DNA from: an uncultured Bacilli bacterium
Lineage (GTDB): Bacteria; Bacillota_I; Bacilli_A; RF39; UBA660
Assembly (NCBI GenBank): GCA_948687865.1
Contig: CAPQQE010000002.1
Location: 1 to 9,809 of the forward strand
Direction of reading: 5' to 3'
DNA: 9,809 nucleotides
Part shown: piece after piece, positions 6,965-9,809 of the stretch
Layout: the number at the start of each line of letters is the position of its first letter
Position numbering within the stretch: the first letter of the stretch is position 1
The notes under the pieces: generated by a model
Database searches by the model: none
What the model was told of the DNA's origin: nothing
Seen by the model: the letters and a program-made list of their open reading frames with translations, nothing else
Translations under genes and position numbers: made by a program

Positions 6965-6993
6965 ATTATATATTTAAATATATCTAATGTTAA
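6965..6993 (-). promoter_or_regulatory. Promoter in front of the DUF6870-like gene
   Basis: On the minus strand, TTAACA (6988-6993), a 17-base spacer and TATAAT (6965-6970) give 11 of 12 consensus positions. The expected transcript start near 6957 leaves a leader of about a dozen bases before the ATG at 6945, which still holds the ribosome binding site. The spacer and -10 overlap a perfect 16-bp palindrome ATATATTTAAATATAT (6968-6983), which could be an operator or only AT-rich chance. With no terminator seen before rbgA, this promoter may also read into rbgA-rnhB-topA. Confidence 0.7.
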
Positions 6994-7009
6994 ATGTGCA
7001 AATTTTTAA

Positions 7010-8035
7010 CTAATCTTTATTATTTCCTACATTTTCTAATAATTTTATATCTTCAATAAATTTATCAAAATCAGATATAAATAATTCATCTTGTTTTTTC
7101 TTAAATTTATAATACTCTTTATATGCTAATTCTTGAGCTACATTGTGAGAAATACTACCAGCATTATGCAAAATTTCTTGCCCATTAAATTGTAAAAATA
7201 CATCTAATTTTTCTACCCAATCTTGCATTGTCATTGCATTATGATTTTCTGCTTGTAATTCAGCATAATCTAAATACATGGTAACTATCCTATTTAAGTT
7301 TTTTAATTCCTTTTCTGTTAAATAATTTTTAGCAATATCAACATCATATTTATAAATAGGTCCGTCAGGAGAACCTGTCCAATTCGTAAGGCCCATATTA
7401 TCCTTATCAGCATCAACTCTATTATAGATAATTTCTGCTGCTGTATTTCCAGTTACAGAATAATGAAGTTTGTTCTGTACAGTTTTAAAAAATGTCTTTG
7501 TTATTTCAGAATCTTTGTCATAATCAACACTACAAGAGGAATATATATCGGTAATTTTTTGATAAAATCTTCTCTCACTAGATCGAATATTTCTAATTCT
7601 TTCTAATGTTTTTTCAAAATAGTCTTCTCCAAAAATATAATTTGGATTTTTTAATCTTTCATCATCCATAACAACTCCAGTAATCAAATATTCTTTTAAC
7701 ACTTTTGTTGCCCATATTCTAAAATTTGTTGCCTTTTTTGAATTAACTCTATAACCTACAGCAATAATCATATCTAAATTATATATTTTTACAGGTTTTT
7801 TTGAATTATCAACGTCGGTTTTTCCGACGGTGTTATTTTCTAATAGTTCACCATCCTTTAAAATATTATTTATATGCTCTGTTATAGTACTTCTTCCTAC
7901 TCCAAATAATTCAGCAATCAAATTTTGTGTTAACCAAATATCATTATTAATTAATAACACATTTACTTTAACATCATTGTTATCATCACGATATATTAAA
8001 AAGTCGTGAGTAGTTATCTGCAAATCGTTTTTCAT
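7010..8035 (-). CDS. RhuM-family protein
   Basis: Member of the RhuM family, named from a Salmonella pathogenicity-island gene and widespread in genomic islands, often near restriction-modification genes; its biochemical role is not established. The 341-residue length is normal. The N-terminal half is the family signature: WLTQNLIAELFGVGRSTI (34-51), a helix-turn-helix-like segment, then EHINNILKDGEL, the linker VGKTDVDNSKKP, and YNLDMIIAVGYRVNSKKATNFRIW (85-108). The C-terminal half contains NKLHYSVTGNTAAEIIYNRVDADKDNMGL (188-216) and a helical end. The start is placed at 8035; GAGGTG lies 11 bases upstream, longer than ideal. It is transcribed toward the DUF6870-like gene, 64 bases away. 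No restriction or methylase gene is present in the window. Confidence 0.88.
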   Translation of the reverse strand: MKNDLQITTHDFLIYRDDNNDVKVNVLLINNDIWLTQNLIAELFGVGRSTITEHINNILKDGELLENNTVGKTDVDNSKKPVKIYNLDMIIAVGYRVNSKKATNFRIWATKVLKEYLITGVVMDDERLKNPNYIFGEDYFEKTLERIRNIRSSERRFYQKITDIYSSCSVDYDKDSEITKTFFKTVQNKLHYSVTGNTAAEIIYNRVDADKDNMGLTNWTGSPDGPIYKYDVDIAKNYLTEKELKNLNRIVTMYLDYAELQAENHNAMTMQDWVEKLDVFLQFNGQEILHNAGSISHNVAQELAYKEYYKFKKKQDELFISDFDKFIEDIKLLENVGNNKD

Positions 8036-8221
8036 AATTATATATTCACCTCTCTTATGTTCTTAAATGTCGTAATAGCCTATCTAATTCTTATCATAAA
8101 TGTCTCCGAAATCACTAAATTTTTATAAATTTCCAATAATCTTAACACTTTTCCAACTAAAATGTGTAAGAATTATAATCGTGTAATTCCTTTATTTATA
8201 AGGGTTTACTGATGTTCTTAA
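8036..8221. other. Non-coding stretch, probably decayed DNA, upstream of the RhuM gene
   Basis: All minus-strand frames are broken by several stops; the longest open runs are about 20-30 codons without start signals, and I recognise none. An imperfect direct repeat, ATGTTCTTAA followed shortly by TCGTAAT, occurs at 8057-8076 and 8212-8233, near the two ends of the stretch. A promoter for the RhuM gene should be here, but I found no -35/-10 pair with good spacing. The abrupt change from the rbgA remnant into this DNA marks one side of the presumed insertion. Confidence 0.4.
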
Positions 8222-8269
8222 TTAAATCGTAATGAACGAATTGATTGTCAAATTTTTTCGATTATCCAT
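8222..8269 (-). pseudogene. Remnant of the rbgA 5' end
   Basis: Translating from the ATG at 8269 gives MDNRKNLTINSFITI then stop. The intact rbgA begins MDNRQNTTINWYPGH, so eight of the first ten residues agree and the reading then diverges and ends. The upstream leader is also conserved, but the binding site AAGGAAGTGA has become AAAGAAAGTT, so it is unlikely to be translated. It lies 29 bases after the stop of the 2H-like gene. It is either a relic left when DNA was inserted at the rbgA start or a piece of a related rbgA brought in with the accessory genes. Confidence 0.8.
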
Positions 8270-8289
8270 TTATTTAACTTTCTTTTTAA
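8241..8289. repeat. Direct repeat, copy B: decayed rbgA leader and first codons
   Basis: Partner of the repeat at 5822-5870: 42 of 49 bases agree without gaps. Three mismatches fall in codons 5-7 region, three in the leader between start codon and binding site, and one in the binding site itself. The divergence is too large for a fresh target-site duplication, so the event is old or the copy came from a different strain. Confidence 0.85.
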
Positions 8290-8298
8290 CTCTATTTA

Positions 8299-8769
8299 TT
8301 AAATCTTTTGGCTTTTACTACTGATTGTCTTATATCTATCATATGATATATACTCGGTGTTATCTTCTTTAATCCAATAACCAAATCTACCTTTTACTGT
8401 ATAAGAATCAGGTAATTTCTCAAATTTTAAATCCTTAGTTTTTGAGGACTTGGCATCTTCTGATAATGAAGCAGTAATATGAACTTTTTTTAATTTACTT
8501 GGTTCTTCTTCGTCATAATTTATATAATATTTCATTATATCAGAAGGAAGTTGTACTTCAAATCCACTATTATTTCCATCATTTCCATAGCCAATTATTA
8601 ACACTTCAATTTCCTTTCCAACTAATTCATCAAATATCTCATCTTCTGACGGATTATACTTAAATGTACAGTGAATTTTATCATTAACAATCGGTAATCT
8701 ATTTTTTTCTAAAGAATGAATAAAATCTACTGTTTCCCCCTCAAAAAATATTCCTTCATAACTTACCAT
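8299..8769 (-). CDS. 2H phosphoesterase-like protein (predicted cyclic phosphodiesterase)
   Basis: A 156-residue protein with two HxT motifs, His33-Cys-Thr35 (KIHCTFKYNP) and His97-Ile-Thr99 (KVHITASLSE), 64 residues apart. This is the layout of 2H phosphoesterases, which hydrolyse cyclic phosphates or cyclic oligonucleotides with two histidines. The rest fits the fold as found in tRNA-ligase phosphodiesterase domains: strand VLIIGYGNDGNNSGFEVQL (56-74) between the motifs, and a final strand YTVKGRFGYWI (123-133). Size and HxT spacing are also close to phage Acb1, which degrades CBASS cyclic nucleotides, so an anti-defence role is a real alternative. No signal peptide or membrane segment. GGAGAT lies 7-8 bases before the ATG, fixing the start. 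The assignment is inferred from motifs; the substrate is unknown. Confidence 0.6.
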   Translation of the reverse strand: MVSYEGIFFEGETVDFIHSLEKNRLPIVNDKIHCTFKYNPSEDEIFDELVGKEIEVLIIGYGNDGNNSGFEVQLPSDIMKYYINYDEEEPSKLKKVHITASLSEDAKSSKTKDLKFEKLPDSYTVKGRFGYWIKEDNTEYISYDRYKTISSKSQKI

Positions 8770-8910
8770 AATTCTTATCTCCTTTTCTTTAACTTAAACA
8801 AGTATGCAAAATTTTACCCAAAGTAAACTCTTTATTTTTAATACCTTAACTATGATTTTACATATTGATTTGTATATAATTTGATATTGATTTTATTTTA
8901 CCCTTTACTT

Positions 8911-9285
8911 TTATTCAATTTCTTTCTTTTGTTTTCTACTTGATAAATATTTTAATACTAATTGCCTTGCTTCATCTGTATGGTCCCAAGTATCTAAATT
9001 ATAATCATCCTTTAATTCACCATCCTCATCATATATATTTTCAGCTTCTTCACTCATAAAACAACCAAGTTCATAACCTTGTAAATATAAATCCAAATAT
9101 CTAATTAAATCGGCGTTAGGAACTTTATCGTAAAGTTGATTTATAATTTCTTCATGATCACTTGGTAAATCGGCATAGCCATCTGCCCAACCATTATCAG
9201 CAAAACTGTCATTTAATTTGTCAATCATGGAAACATAATTGTTTCTTACAATATTTCTTTCTCTTTCCTTTATCTTTTTACTCAT
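8911..9285 (-). CDS. Hypothetical protein, 124 residues
   Basis: I do not recognise this protein. It has a basic N-terminus (SKKIKERERNIVRNN, 2-16), a central part rich in Asp and Glu with aromatic residues (NGWADGYADLPSDHEE at 31-46; EDGELKDDYNLDTWDHTDE at 87-105), and a basic tail (SSRKQKKE). The segment NADLIRYLDLYLQGYELG (57-74) is probably helical. There is no signal peptide or membrane helix, so it should be cytoplasmic. GAAGGTGT about 6 bases before the ATG supports the start. It begins 14 bases after the uracil-DNA-glycosylase-like gene, so the two are co-transcribed; 141 bases separate it from the 2H-like gene. That gap holds no clear terminator or promoter. The uneven charge distribution is compatible with a protein that binds a partner or mimics nucleic acid, but nothing shows this. 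Confidence 0.75.
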   Translation of the reverse strand: MSKKIKERERNIVRNNYVSMIDKLNDSFADNGWADGYADLPSDHEEIINQLYDKVPNADLIRYLDLYLQGYELGCFMSEEAENIYDEDGELKDDYNLDTWDHTDEARQLVLKYLSSRKQKKEIE

Positions 9286-9299
9286 TTTTTACACCTTCT

Positions 9300-9809
9300 T
9301 CAATGTTCTAAATCTATATACTTCCATATTCTCTTATACTGTTTTAATTGTTCTTCTTTTTTTACTTGCGCAACGGGATGATATAGTGGTATTATTACAA
9401 AATCATTTATTAAAATTTCTGGTTGTTTCATGATTGTTTCTTTTAATGTTTTCTCGATATCAAATTCAAATATTTTAGATAAAGACATTAGGGGATAATA
9501 ACCTAAAGTTAAAATAACTTTTGGTTTAACAATTTCAATTTGTCTTAAAAGATACTCACTACAATTTAATGTAGACTTTTTCAAATTGATATTATTTCCT
9601 CTGTAATTCTCACCTTGTCTTGCACACATTATAGCATTCGTTATATAAATATTATCTAAAGTATATGCATTATTTGAAGACTCCCTAATAAAATTATCTA
9701 ATATTTTTTTAGTATTACTTTTTTCTGATTCTATTAATATTCTCCAATTACTTTTATCTTTATTTAATAATTTGTGAAACTTTTCCATATCACTATATGG
9801 TCCCCAATC
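9300..9809 (-). CDS. Uracil-DNA glycosylase superfamily protein, N-terminus cut by window edge
   Basis: Predicted member of the uracil-DNA glycosylase superfamily, which removes uracil or related damaged bases from DNA. An ATG at 9788 exists but is not the start: the frame is open to the window edge and its upstream residues read DWGPYSD, matching the GQDWG form of motif 1 in this family. The remaining 169 residues include YITNAIMCARQG (the TNA block), KPKVILTLGYYPLMSL, and PLYHPVAQ, with the His expected in the last active-site loop. Few residues, perhaps 20-40, are missing upstream. It is first in the visible accessory cluster, 14 bases before the 124-residue gene. Whether it is a true uracil glycosylase or acts on another base cannot be told here. 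Confidence 0.78.
   Translation of the reverse strand, partial: DWGPYSDMEKFHKLLNKDKSNWRILIESEKSNTKKILDNFIRESSNNAYTLDNIYITNAIMCARQGENYRGNNINLKKSTLNCSEYLLRQIEIVKPKVILTLGYYPLMSLSKIFEFDIEKTLKETIMKQPEILINDFVIIPLYHPVAQVKKEEQLKQYKRIWKYIDLEH

Noticed and set aside
7813..7829. GC-rich perfect hairpin CGTCGG-TTTTT-CCGACG inside the RhuM gene
   Set aside because: It encodes the VGKTDV linker, a stretch that recurs in RhuM proteins, so the hairpin is more likely a by-product of coding than a terminator or inserted repeat.
8862..8893. Direct repeat ATATTGATTT in the 8770-8910 gap
   Set aside because: Ten bases of nearly pure A/T repeated once in such AT-rich DNA is expected by chance.
9786..9788. ATG at 9788 as the true start of the uracil-DNA-glycosylase-like gene
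   Set aside because: The frame stays open to the window edge, and the upstream residues DWGPYSD match the family's first motif, so the gene starts outside the window.
1..9809. CRISPR arrays, tRNA or rRNA genes, integrase or transposase genes
   Set aside because: None was found on reading both strands. The insertion suggested upstream of rbgA therefore has no visible recombinase in this window.

Overview
The window is a low-GC, AT-rich stretch with every recognisable gene on the minus strand, so transcription runs from high to low coordinates. The gene types (RbgA/YlqF-RNase HII-TopA cluster, Firmicute-type PncB, AGGAGG-like ribosome binding sites, AGA/ATA-rich codon use) point to a Bacillota bacterium (Clostridia or a low-GC Bacilli lineage). 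The sequence does not settle the genus.

There are three regions. (1) Positions 1-1690 hold an NAD-salvage operon: pncA (nicotinamidase), then after one base pncB (nicotinate phosphoribosyltransferase, cut by the left edge). Upstream is a 300-base control region with three near-copies of one dyad, TGTTATTAA-N7-TTAATAACA, each placed over a promoter -10 box. (2) Positions 1710-5850 hold a housekeeping operon read as rbgA, rnhB, topA, then a Nudix hydrolase, tightly packed and closed by a hairpin terminator at about 1710-1746. It serves 50S ribosome assembly, RNA/DNA hybrid repair and DNA supercoiling. (3) Positions 5856-9809 look like accessory DNA placed directly upstream of rbgA: a GNAT acetyltransferase, a DUF6870-like small protein, a RhuM-family protein, a small 2H-phosphoesterase-like protein, an unrecognised 124-residue protein, and a uracil-DNA-glycosylase-superfamily protein cut by the right edge.

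The main structural signal is a diverged 49-bp direct duplication. The leader and first codons of rbgA (5822-5870) are repeated at 8241-8289 (42/49 identical), where they form a dead 15-codon remnant. The two copies bracket the GNAT-DUF6870-RhuM block, which suggests that about 2.4 kb was inserted at the rbgA start, leaving a functional copy on one side and a decayed copy on the other. The last GNAT codons lie inside the repeat. A good promoter (TTAACA-17-TATAAT) in front of the DUF6870 gene may now feed the housekeeping operon.

The most interesting protein is at 8299-8769. It has two HxT motifs 64 residues apart, as in 2H phosphoesterases (tRNA-ligase cyclic phosphodiesterase-like, or Acb1-like anti-CBASS enzymes), and sits beside a uracil-DNA-glycosylase-like gene. 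All assignments rest on reading motifs by eye; no database search was run.
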